From: Gemmatimonadaceae bacterium | Lineage (GTDB): Bacteria; Gemmatimonadota; Gemmatimonadetes; Gemmatimonadales; Gemmatimonadaceae | DNA: 64,000 nt | Assembly: GCA_020852815.1 (NCBI GenBank) | Contig: JADZAN010000046.1 | Coordinates: forward strand, 186,001 to 250,000 | Direction: 5' to 3' | Translations under genes and position numbers: made by a program | Notes under the pieces: generated by a model | Told to the model about the DNA's origin: nothing | The model's input: the letters and a program-made list of their open reading frames with translations, nothing else | The model's database searches: none | Shown here: positions 36,817-44,514 of the stretch, one piece after another | How the letters are laid out: each line of letters begins with the position of its first letter | Position numbering within the stretch: position 1 is the first letter of the stretch

Positions 36817-37830
36817 GTGGGCAACACCGGGCCAGCATCGCAGGGCGCGCAGGAACAGCGCGATCTCGAACTCCTCAAGAAGCTCAGCGTCGCACGCCGG
36901 GACCTCCTGGCGCAGATCGGGCGCAAGATCATTGGCCAACAGGACGTCGTGGAGAACCTCGTGGCGGCGATCCTCGCCGGTGGCCACGTCGTCATCGTCG
37001 GCGTCCCGGGGCTCGCCAAGACCCTCCTCGTCCAGACCGTCGCCGAGGCGCTGGATCTCTCCTTCTCGCGCGTGCAGTTCACCCCCGACCTCATGCCGGG
37101 CGACATCACCGGCACCGAGCTGCTGGAGGAAGACCACGCCACCGGACGCCGCGTCTTCAAGTTCGTGAAGGGGCCGGTCTTCGCGAACGTCGTCCTGGCC
37201 GACGAAATCAACCGCGCCCCACCAAAGACGCAGTCGGCACTCCTGCAGGCCATGCAGGAGCGCACCGTCACCGTCGCCGGCCAGACGCACACGCTCCCGT
37301 CGCCGTTCTTCGTGCTCGCCACGCAGAACCCGATCGAGCAGGAAGCGACCTATCCCCTCCCCGAAGCGCAGCTCGACCGCTTCATGTTCGAGCTCAACGT
37401 CGGCTATCCGTCGTTTGAGGAGGAGGAGCGCATCGTCACGTCGACGACCGGGGCGGGCGCGGTCACGATCGAACCGGTGCTTCGGGGCGACGAGGTCCTG
37501 GAGCTGCAGCAACTCGTCCGTCGCATGCCGGCGCCGCCCTCGGTCGTCAAGTTCGCCGTGGGGATGGCGCGGTCGACGCGCCCCAGCGAACCCGATGCCC
37601 TCCCCGACATCCGCAAGTACGTCTCCTACGGCACCGGGCCGCGCGCATCGCAGTACCTCGTCCTCGGCGCCAAGGCGCGCGCGGCGATGGACGGGCGTCC
37701 GGTACCCGACCTCGATGACGTGCGCAGCGTGGCGATGACCGTGCTTCGGCATCGCATGGTGATGAACTTCCAGTCCGAGGCCGAGGGTGTGGGCGCCGAC
37801 CGCATCGTGACGCAGGTGCTCAAGCGGTAG
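36817..37830 (+). CDS. MoxR-family AAA+ ATPase
   Basis: 337 residues. Walker A GVPGLAKT at 62-69, Walker B VLADEINRAPPKTQSALLQAMQE near 128, sensor 1 ATQNPIEQEATYPLPEAQLDRF near 170 and a C-terminal lid. This is the standard MoxR layout. MoxR ATPases act as chaperones that activate partner proteins, often together with VWA-domain and DUF58 genes; neither is next to it here. The start is a GTG with AAGGA six bases upstream; no ATG in frame fits. Confidence 0.92.
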   Translation: MGNTGPASQGAQEQRDLELLKKLSVARRDLLAQIGRKIIGQQDVVENLVAAILAGGHVVIVGVPGLAKTLLVQTVAEALDLSFSRVQFTPDLMPGDITGTELLEEDHATGRRVFKFVKGPVFANVVLADEINRAPPKTQSALLQAMQERTVTVAGQTHTLPSPFFVLATQNPIEQEATYPLPEAQLDRFMFELNVGYPSFEEEERIVTSTTGAGAVTIEPVLRGDEVLELQQLVRRMPAPPSVVKFAVGMARSTRPSEPDALPDIRKYVSYGTGPRASQYLVLGAKARAAMDGRPVPDLDDVRSVAMTVLRHRMVMNFQSEAEGVGADRIVTQVLKR

Positions 37831-38122
37831 CCGGGTCGGGGCGCGGCCGCGGGCCGGCGCGCGGGGGGCAGGCGCGCTCCCGCCCCGCCAGGCTCCCCAC
37901 CCCACCTCCCGCGCGTAAGCCAATCGACGCCGCACGCCGCCAGCCGCAGCTCTCGCGGGTGGCGGCGTTCTGCTGCACACTATCGCCGGTTGTCGCCGTG
38001 TCCGCCCGCTCGTGCGCCCCGGAGGAAGCCCTCGCCTCACGTGACGCCCGCGTGACGGCGCGCGCGATCTTCTGGACGTCACTCGCCCCCCACCGGTGGT
38101 TCTGCCCCCGCGGAGTGTGCCC
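37831..38122. other. Intergenic region between the moxR-like and large regulator genes
   Basis: About 290 bases, very G+C-rich, with no gene I can support. GGAG at 38112 serves the downstream GTG start. No clear promoter or terminator. Confidence 0.5.
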
Positions 38123-41100
38123 GTGTTGCGTGCCGTCACGTTTGGCCAGTGCGCGTTCGAGACGTCGCAGGTGCGAATCGCTCCGGACTCGGAGATCCAC
38201 TTCGCCATTCTGCTGGTCATCGCCGCGGCACCCCCCGAAGGGATCCTCCGCGATGAACTCGTGGCGTGCATCTGGCCACGCGCCGACGACGAGGAGCGAC
38301 GGCACCGCCTGCGGCAGGCGATGTATCGACTGCGCCAGCTCGACGTCCCCGTGCACCTGCGCGGCGGATCGGTGGTGCTCGACTGGGAGCGCTGCGCGCT
38401 GGACGTTCACCTCCTCCTGCACGGGACGCCGCCGCGCGAGCTCCTGGTCCGGCTGGGGGCCGTCCCCTTCCTGCCGGCGTACGCGCCCAACCTTGGCGAG
38501 CCGCTGGCGCACTGGCTGGAGGCGCTACGCGCGCGCGTGGCGACGCGCCTGCGGCGCGCCCTCTCCGACGAGGTGACGTCGACCCGCGGGCGGGCCCGCT
38601 TTCATGAGATGGGGCAGGTTGCGCGCGCCCTGCTGGCGCTCGATCCACTGAACGAGGTGGGGACGCTGGGGCTCGCCGAGGCGCTGGCGCTCGAGGGGAG
38701 CAAGGTCGAGGCGCTGCGCCTGCTCGAGGACTACGAGGAGGAGGTGGGGGCCATCAGCGCCGACTTGCAGCTCCCGGCGCGCATCCTGCGCCGGCGCGTG
38801 GCCGAGGTCCTGGACGACTCGCTGGTGCTGCGCCGCTTCGAGCTCCCGTTCATCGGGCGCGAGCGCGAGTTCCAGGTGTTGCGCCAGCTCCTGCGCGAGG
38901 TGCGGGGGGGCGACCGGCACGCCGCCATCATCACGGGCGAGGCGGGGGTGGGGAAGAGCCGGCTGGCGGGGGAGTTGTTGCGGCTGGCGGCACTGGACGG
39001 CGTCACGATCGCCACCTACACGCCGTCGGCCGGCGACACGTTCACGCCGGTGAGCACGCTGGTCACCGTGGGACAGCTCCTCCTGACGCTGCCCGGGGCG
39101 CTGGGGTGCGCGCAGGAGCACTTGCACTACGTGCGGCACCTGGGGACGCCGGAGACGGTGACCGTGTGGAGCGTGACCGGGATGGCGGCCGACATTCTCT
39201 ACGCGCAGCTGGTGCAGGCGCTGGCCGAGCTGGTAATGGCCATCGCCGACGAGGCGCCGCTGGTGCTGTTCGTCGACGACGCCGAGCGGCTGCACCCCAC
39301 CACGTGGCGCGTGCTGATGGATGTGTGGGACCGCGTGGAGACGCGTCCCGTGTGCTTCCTCTTTGCGGCGCGCCGGTTGCCGCCCGCGTACGGTTCGTTA
39401 GGCGCGCCCAGCTGCGAGCGGTTGACGCAGCACGTGCGCCTGGCGCCGTTTGCCAACGACGACTCGCTCCTGTTCGTGCAGCGTTGGGGGGAGCGCAACC
39501 GCGTGGTGGTGGACGAGGAGGCAGCGCTGCGGGTGGCGACGTTGTCGAGCGGGAACCCCTTCTATTTATCGGAGCTCGTGGCGCACCTGGGGCGTGGAGG
39601 CGACCCGCAGCAGACGCCGCCGAGCATTCGCGACCTGATCGGGGCGCAGCACGATGTGTTGTCGCGCGAGGCTCGGCGGGTGCTGCTGGTCGTGGCCATT
39701 CTGGAGACGCGCGCGACGACGACCCGTGCCGTGCGGCTGCTGGAGATGCCCGCCAACGACTTCATGGCGGCGATGGACGAGTTGCAGGGGGCGGGGCTGG
39801 TGGCGACGAAGGGGCCGGTGGTGTGGTGTCGGCACCGGATGGTGGCGGCGCTGGCCTCGGAGCTGGAGGTGCCGAGCATCGTGGCCTTTGCGCATGCGCG
39901 GGCGGCGGCGATGCTGGAGGGCGAGGCGGACGCTTCGCAATCGGTGGAGTTGTTAGGCGACTGTGTGACGCACTGGGAGGAGGCGGGCGAGGTAAGGAAG
40001 GCGTACGAGGCGGCGATGAAGTTGGGGTATCGGTTGGTGGCGTTGGGGATGGGGGATGAGGCGTGTAAGGCGTTTGCTGCGGCCCGCCGCTGCTCAGAAA
40101 CCGACGACGACCTTCTTCCCGCGCTGGAAGGTTCGATCGCCGCAGCACGGCTGTGCGCGAACTGGAGCGACGTTAAGGACTTCTGCAGCGAGCGAAGCGA
40201 AGTTCGTGCACGCCTGTCTCTCTCGGTTTCAAGCCACGACGAATACGATCTCTTCCACGCAGAAGCCTGCATGCTTCTGTTCGACCAGAGGGAATGGCCA
40301 GGAAGACTGTCATCGATACTGGAGTCGCGAGAATCTACTTCCGGTTTCCGGCTCCGAGCAGCCACTCTCCAAGCGATGCTTGGAGACAACGACTACGACG
40401 AAGATGCGATTCGCTCAGCGGCGTCGAGCGCCTTAGAAGCGATCGATTCCTCAGATGTGACGGAACTGGAGAGCACGCTGTTTCGACTTGTGTACGACAC
40501 AACTGTCGGTGATGCACATCGAGTACGCGATCATGCACTCAAGTACGCGAACCTGTCGCGAGCATCAGAGGAGATCCGTCAGCAGATACACGGCCTTCGT
40601 CGCTCGGCTAACGCCCTTGTTCGCGTTGGCTTGCACGACGTTGCGCGTCCTCTGCTTGAAGAGACTCTTGCCCTGGCAACCAAGTACAAGCTGCAGGCAC
40701 AACAGTTCGCAACTTCCGATGTTCTGCTTACCTCATACCTACTCTGCGGCGAAGTAGACCTTGGAGTGGTGGAATTGACACGACAGCGAGAAATCTGCTC
40801 CCGGAATCCCACGGAAACTCTTCACGTATTGCTTCGCTACTCGGAAAGCGTGTTCGCATGGCTCACGAACGACGTGGCTTTGGCTCGAACACTATACAGG
40901 CAAATGCCTCCCACGAGACGCTTTCCGCTGATGGCCACACAGTACTGCGTTGACATAGGTGACCTCGCGCTTCGGCTGCTTATCAGTCAGCACCCCACAA
41001 CGCGACGCGAAACGATTCGTCTTCACGCGCAGCATATGCGCGGGCGTTCGTTCGGGCGCCAAGACATCAACACAAGGGTTCTCAGCGCGGCATTCCGCTC

Positions 41101-41227
41101 TATCGGAGCGGATAAGGCGGCTCAGAAGCTGGAAGCGGAGTACGCATCAGTTCGACGCGAGATAACGGTGGGGCCGTTCACGTTTGCGCAGACGGAAGCC
41201 AAGTCGATCAAGAAACGCTACAAATGA
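38123..41227 (+). CDS. Large BTAD/AAA-ATPase/TPR transcriptional regulator (SARP-like), composite composition
   Basis: 1034 residues. An N-terminal winged-helix-like region (LRDELVACIWPRADDEERRHRLRQAMYRLR near 45-75) and a bacterial transcriptional activator domain (about 100-250) precede an ATPase with Walker A GEAGVGKS at 272-279 and Walker B LVLFVDDAE near 380, then helical TPR-like repeats to the end. This is the AfsR/SARP-like architecture for ATP-controlled activation. Start GTG with GGAG seven bases upstream. The DNA changes abruptly near 40075 (residue about 651): upstream is over 70% G+C, downstream near 52-60% with different codon use, yet the frame is intact. Confidence 0.82.
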   Translation: MLRAVTFGQCAFETSQVRIAPDSEIHFAILLVIAAAPPEGILRDELVACIWPRADDEERRHRLRQAMYRLRQLDVPVHLRGGSVVLDWERCALDVHLLLHGTPPRELLVRLGAVPFLPAYAPNLGEPLAHWLEALRARVATRLRRALSDEVTSTRGRARFHEMGQVARALLALDPLNEVGTLGLAEALALEGSKVEALRLLEDYEEEVGAISADLQLPARILRRRVAEVLDDSLVLRRFELPFIGREREFQVLRQLLREVRGGDRHAAIITGEAGVGKSRLAGELLRLAALDGVTIATYTPSAGDTFTPVSTLVTVGQLLLTLPGALGCAQEHLHYVRHLGTPETVTVWSVTGMAADILYAQLVQALAELVMAIADEAPLVLFVDDAERLHPTTWRVLMDVWDRVETRPVCFLFAARRLPPAYGSLGAPSCERLTQHVRLAPFANDDSLLFVQRWGERNRVVVDEEAALRVATLSSGNPFYLSELVAHLGRGGDPQQTPPSIRDLIGAQHDVLSREARRVLLVVAILETRATTTRAVRLLEMPANDFMAAMDELQGAGLVATKGPVVWCRHRMVAALASELEVPSIVAFAHARAAAMLEGEADASQSVELLGDCVTHWEEAGEVRKAYEAAMKLGYRLVALGMGDEACKAFAAARRCSETDDDLLPALEGSIAAARLCANWSDVKDFCSERSEVRARLSLSVSSHDEYDLFHAEACMLLFDQREWPGRLSSILESRESTSGFRLRAATLQAMLGDNDYDEDAIRSAASSALEAIDSSDVTELESTLFRLVYDTTVGDAHRVRDHALKYANLSRASEEIRQQIHGLRRSANALVRVGLHDVARPLLEETLALATKYKLQAQQFATSDVLLTSYLLCGEVDLGVVELTRQREICSRNPTETLHVLLRYSESVFAWLTNDVALARTLYRQMPPTRRFPLMATQYCVDIGDLALRLLISQHPTTRRETIRLHAQHMRGRSFGRQDINTRVLSAAFRSIGADKAAQKLEAEYASVRREITVGPFTFAQTEAKSIKKRYK

Positions 41228-43025
41228 TCGATCCGATGTAGCGCCGCGCTAGGCCACGGCTGGCTTTGCCTCACCGACCTGCTTCGTGGGATTCGCAGCG
41301 CGAGATTCCTCCACCGACGCGAACAACTCGGCCCAGACGGCTTGCGATACAACAACATCGCAAATGCTCGGGTCGAACTGCTTTCCCCGGAACTTGATGA
41401 ACTCTCGCCGAGCTTCCTCAGCGTCGAGCGCTTTTCGGTATGGGCGATCAGTCGTTATCGCATCGAGGGTATCTGCAAACATGATTATCCGCGACGCGAG
41501 AGGAATACTCTCTCCCTTGATCGAATCGGGGTAGCCGGTTCCATCCCAGTTCTCGTGGTGGTGTCGAACTGCAGGCACTATGTCTTTCAGACTCGTCAGC
41601 AATCCAACCAACTCGGCACCACGGACAGGATGGAGCTTCATTATGGCCCACTCATCGGGAGTGAGGCGCCCTTCTTTCGCCAAGATGCGAGCGAACTTCT
41701 CATCGATCTTACCGACATCATGCAGAAGTGCCGCCACCTCAACGCGCTCGACCTTGTCGGGCTTGAGGCCAATCGCCTTGGCTATGATACGCGACGCCTG
41801 CGAGACCCTCTTAGAATGGCCTGACGTATACGGGTCTCGCGCTTCGATTGCCGCGACCATCAGATCGAGTAGCTCCTCGGTGACTCCTGTAAGTTCGGCT
41901 GTTGTTCTCAACAATTGGCGCACGGCGATCATTGGAATCGCCATTCCCAACGTTCCGACGAGGCCGAGATTCTCAGTTAACCAACTCGTGTAGAACGTCA
42001 GGAATACGTGAAAGACCGAGAAGATGGCCGTTGACTTGTTGCCATCGACCCAGAGGCGAAGAAAGCTCTGTCCCGACACCGCGCTGACGACAGCGCTGAC
42101 GCTGAGCGTATTGACCAACATTACGCTGGCAACGAGTACCGTCGTCGGTGCTAGAGTCCTAGTTGCTGTCGATAGAAAGCTGGTGTCAGCGACGTCTCCG
42201 AATGGCAGGCCACCAAACTGGTGGAAGAGGTAGATCCCAACACCGAATCCGAGCGAGACTTGCGCCACGTTGAAGCAGAACTTCAACGCGGGCCTCTTCT
42301 TGTGCACCTCCGTCACCGTCTGAGCCAGGACAACCAACGCCAGGCCGCGGTAATCCGGGAGAATAAGTGCGGCGCTCGACAGCGGAATCAAGGCGATAGA
42401 GCCGACGACGTTCTTACCTTGAGCGTAGAACGACATGAAATCGGCTAGAACCGCCAATCCGGCTAGAGCGACCCCAAGGAGTACGCTCGGATTCTCGCTT
42501 GCCGGAACTCTCAGGAGAACTAGCACGAACGCCGCGACCGCCAGCGACGCGGTAACCGCGACGACTGGCGAGGCCTTGCGCGCACCACCACGGCTTGTCT
42601 GGGTCGGCTCGACGTGTTCGATCAAGCGGCTCCAGGGCCTTGGTTCTAATCTCTGAGTAGTTTTTTCCACTCGGGACGGAAGCACTCGCCAGTGCCGAGG
42701 AATCGTTGATTCGACGAGTTGGCGCGGTTGCGGATACAGCGATCTTTAGGTGAGAGGGCCCCCGCCCCGAGGTCAGTTCCAAGTCAGAAGGCCAGAAAGT
42801 ACTCCGACAATCCACTCGACGATACCCATACTCGCGTCACCTCCCTTCGAGCGTCATGCCCGATCCACTGGACATGCGGTTCTTCTAAGGTTGGCTCCGC
42901 TCGTACTGCTGGTGTTCCCGCTCTACTTCGCTCGCACGGGAACGGGGGCCTCAGTTGTCTGGTGCTGGCGTTCTGGCTGCGGGTAAGGTTCGAGGATCCG
43001 ACGACGACGTTGACCCGAATGGCTC
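40075..43025. other. Low-G+C segment of about 3 kb, possible horizontally acquired or replaced DNA
   Basis: Hand counts on sample lines give 73% G+C at 38641-38700 and 52% at 40261-40320. The lower value persists through the 3' third of the regulator gene, the whole HD-GYP gene and the following non-coding stretch, and the composition returns to normal near 43025. Codons rare elsewhere here (AAA, TTA, TCA, CTT) are frequent. The CGTTAGGC octamer common in the rest is absent. No insertion sequence, integrase or repeat flanks are seen. Confidence 0.75.
41249..42685 (-). CDS. HD-GYP phosphodiesterase with an integral-membrane N-terminal domain
   Basis: 478 residues. Seven or so hydrophobic helices (about 40-240) form the sensor part, followed by an HD-GYP domain: HDVGKID near 320, HHENWDGTGYP near 374 and MFADTLDAITTDRPYR near 400. 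These are the metal ligands and GYP motif of c-di-GMP phosphodiesterases; a short linker SGHSKRV gives the first His. The membrane part contains no PAS or GAF. The start is uncertain (GTG 42685, or a TTG about 25 codons later). The gene is convergent with the regulator and sits inside the low-G+C segment. Confidence 0.85.
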   Translation of the reverse strand: MLPSRVEKTTQRLEPRPWSRLIEHVEPTQTSRGGARKASPVVAVTASLAVAAFVLVLLRVPASENPSVLLGVALAGLAVLADFMSFYAQGKNVVGSIALIPLSSAALILPDYRGLALVVLAQTVTEVHKKRPALKFCFNVAQVSLGFGVGIYLFHQFGGLPFGDVADTSFLSTATRTLAPTTVLVASVMLVNTLSVSAVVSAVSGQSFLRLWVDGNKSTAIFSVFHVFLTFYTSWLTENLGLVGTLGMAIPMIAVRQLLRTTAELTGVTEELLDLMVAAIEARDPYTSGHSKRVSQASRIIAKAIGLKPDKVERVEVAALLHDVGKIDEKFARILAKEGRLTPDEWAIMKLHPVRGAELVGLLTSLKDIVPAVRHHHENWDGTGYPDSIKGESIPLASRIIMFADTLDAITTDRPYRKALDAEEARREFIKFRGKQFDPSICDVVVSQAVWAELFASVEESRAANPTKQVGEAKPAVA

Positions 43026-43084
43026 GTTAGGCGCCGCCGCGCCCAGCATCCCGCCGCGCCACCCACGCTCCGCGCGGACGACGC
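42686..43084. other. Intergenic region between HD-GYP and the conserved unknown gene
   Basis: About 400 bases of mixed composition with no gene I can support. Short open frames on both strands are Arg/Ser-rich and show no family similarity. The left 340 bases have the low-G+C character; the last 60 return to the genome type, starting with a CGTTAGGC octamer at 43025. It should hold the HD-GYP promoter; I see no clear hexamers. Confidence 0.5.
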
Positions 43085-43948
43085 TCAGGCGCCTGCTGTC
43101 GCTCGCGACAACCAGCGGTTGGTGGCGTCCAGTACAGCCAGCACGCTGGCCGTCTCGGGGCTGTCCTTCACTTCACAGCTCCCGGTCAGCAACACACTGG
43201 TCCGCGATTGCTGAACCGTCACCCCCACGAAGACGAACTCACGGTCGAACGCCTCGATCAACTTCGCCCCGCCAAGGTCCAGTGGGCGGACCCCTGGTTC
43301 CCCTTCCACGATCGCGCGCAGCGCGGCTCTCGCCGCCAACTCGACTCGCGATCGCTCGTTCTCCATGCCTTCGGCCTCGCCGATGAAGGACTTTTCACCC
43401 TTGCTCAGGGTAACGCGACATGTGATCCCCGTCGCACGCGATCGGCGTACTTCGACATCCTCGAAATAGAACGGGCGTCGCAGCGACTTCTCCCCCCCCA
43501 CCGCCAACTGCCCCGCCGCCGGCGTCGCCACAGCTCCCGCCGCAGGACTCGCGACACCAACCGCCGACATCGCCCCGGGCAACTGTCCTCCAGCGCCTGG
43601 CGCCGCAACGGCAGGCGCGGCACCGGCTGCCGGCGCGCCCCCCGCCGCCCCCTCGACACGAGCGTCCTTGGGACGCCGCTGATCGAGGCTGGTGGCAACC
43701 GAGATCTTCCGGTGATCCACCCGCATGCCCAGATGCGCAATCAGCGCGCTCTCGATGTTGCGGACGGTCTGCTTCGGGGTGATCTCGGCCGTGGTGAGGA
43801 CATGAATCTCGTCCACGGCGCCGCTGTCGCTGGCGATGATCCGCGCCGCGATGACCCCGGGAAGGGTCGCCAGGAGTTCCTCCGCCCGCTTGATGGGAAG
43901 GACGCTTCCCGCAATGAGGGGCGAAGACTGGGGCTGTGGACTCATCAT
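43085..43948 (-). CDS. Conserved two-domain protein of unknown function
   Basis: 287 residues. N-terminal domain (about 10-80): LLATLPGVIAARIIASDSG, EIHVLTTAEITPKQTVRNIE and HLGMRVDHRKISVATS, an alpha/beta pattern resembling a small ACT- or acylphosphatase-like fold. A 70-residue Ala/Gly/Pro linker follows, then a C-terminal domain with two copies of a strand-rich motif (FYFEDVEVRRS, VFVGVTVQQSRT) and AARAALRAIVEG. I recall similar two-domain proteins in Firmicutes and Chloroflexi without a function. Two ATGs in tandem; GGAGG lies directly before them. Divergent from nothing obvious; upstream is a repeat-rich gap. Confidence 0.7.
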   Translation of the reverse strand: MMSPQPQSSPLIAGSVLPIKRAEELLATLPGVIAARIIASDSGAVDEIHVLTTAEITPKQTVRNIESALIAHLGMRVDHRKISVATSLDQRRPKDARVEGAAGGAPAAGAAPAVAAPGAGGQLPGAMSAVGVASPAAGAVATPAAGQLAVGGEKSLRRPFYFEDVEVRRSRATGITCRVTLSKGEKSFIGEAEGMENERSRVELAARAALRAIVEGEPGVRPLDLGGAKLIEAFDREFVFVGVTVQQSRTSVLLTGSCEVKDSPETASVLAVLDATNRWLSRATAGA

Positions 43949-44180
43949 CCTCCAACGCAGGATGTGATCGCGACGGCGATCACCCCGCAGGCTCTCCCGA
44001 CGGCGACAAACCGTCGAGCGGTGGTCGTGCAACCCAGCGCTCCTCGCTCACGACCCGAGAAACGCGACGTATAGTGTAGCTGTGCAAGTCCGTAATCAAG
44101 GACAGTTCCTGCCGCTGCGTCGCGGATTCTCTCACACGCCGCGTCGGCAGACTGCCTAACTCGCCGTCCCGCCGCCACTC

Positions 44181-44215
44181 GCGCCGACACGCGCCGACAC
44201 GCGCCGACACGCGCC
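44181..44215. repeat. Three perfect tandem 10-bp units GCGCCGACAC
   Basis: Three exact copies of GCGCCGACAC plus a partial fourth. Same 10-bp period as the array before cstA but a different unit. Confidence 0.85.
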
Positions 44216-44296
44216 CCAGCAACTCGGTGTCGTCGCGCTCGCTCCGGATTCGAGATCCGATTTCGCGACGCGCTGAGCGGCGACGCGCCACGCAAC

Positions 44297-44340
44297 GCTC
44301 GGCCAAACGCCCGGCCAAACGCGCGGCCAAACGCGCGGCG
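44297..44340. repeat. Three tandem 12-bp units GCNCGGCCAAAC
   Basis: Three copies of a 12-bp unit differing at one base (GCTCGGCCAAAC, GCCCGGCCAAAC, GCGCGGCCAAAC) and a partial fourth. Confidence 0.85.
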
Positions 44341-44514
44341 GCGCGTCCTAATGCCTTGTCGCAACTCGCGGTCAGTGGGCCACGACTCTCGCGCCCCACC
44401 GCACGGCGGCGCCCGATTCCCACGCCTCAATGCACACGATGTGCCCTCGCATTTCGCCGCTAGCCACGATCGACACCATCGCCACCGACGACGCCGATTA
44501 GAGAAGCCAAACCT

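Larger units (their letters stand above)
43949..44514. other. Repeat-bearing intergenic region
   Basis: 566 bases without a supported gene. It contains two short tandem arrays (see 44181 and 44297) and a TATACG-like motif near 44070 on the minus strand that could belong to a promoter of the downstream unknown gene. Open frames here are Arg/Ala-rich translations of the repeats. Confidence 0.55.

Noticed and set aside
39106-40059. Second plus-strand frame of about 317 codons inside the large regulator gene
   Set aside because: Shifted frame of a coding region; Gly/Ala/Arg-rich and motif-free, whereas the main frame has Walker motifs.
42990-43020. tRNA T-arm-like string GGTTCGAGGATCC
   Set aside because: No acceptor stem, anticodon arm or D-arm can be drawn around it.
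42719-43030. Small plus-strand gene in the gap after the HD-GYP gene
   Set aside because: No ribosome site, atypical amino acid content and it crosses the composition boundary.
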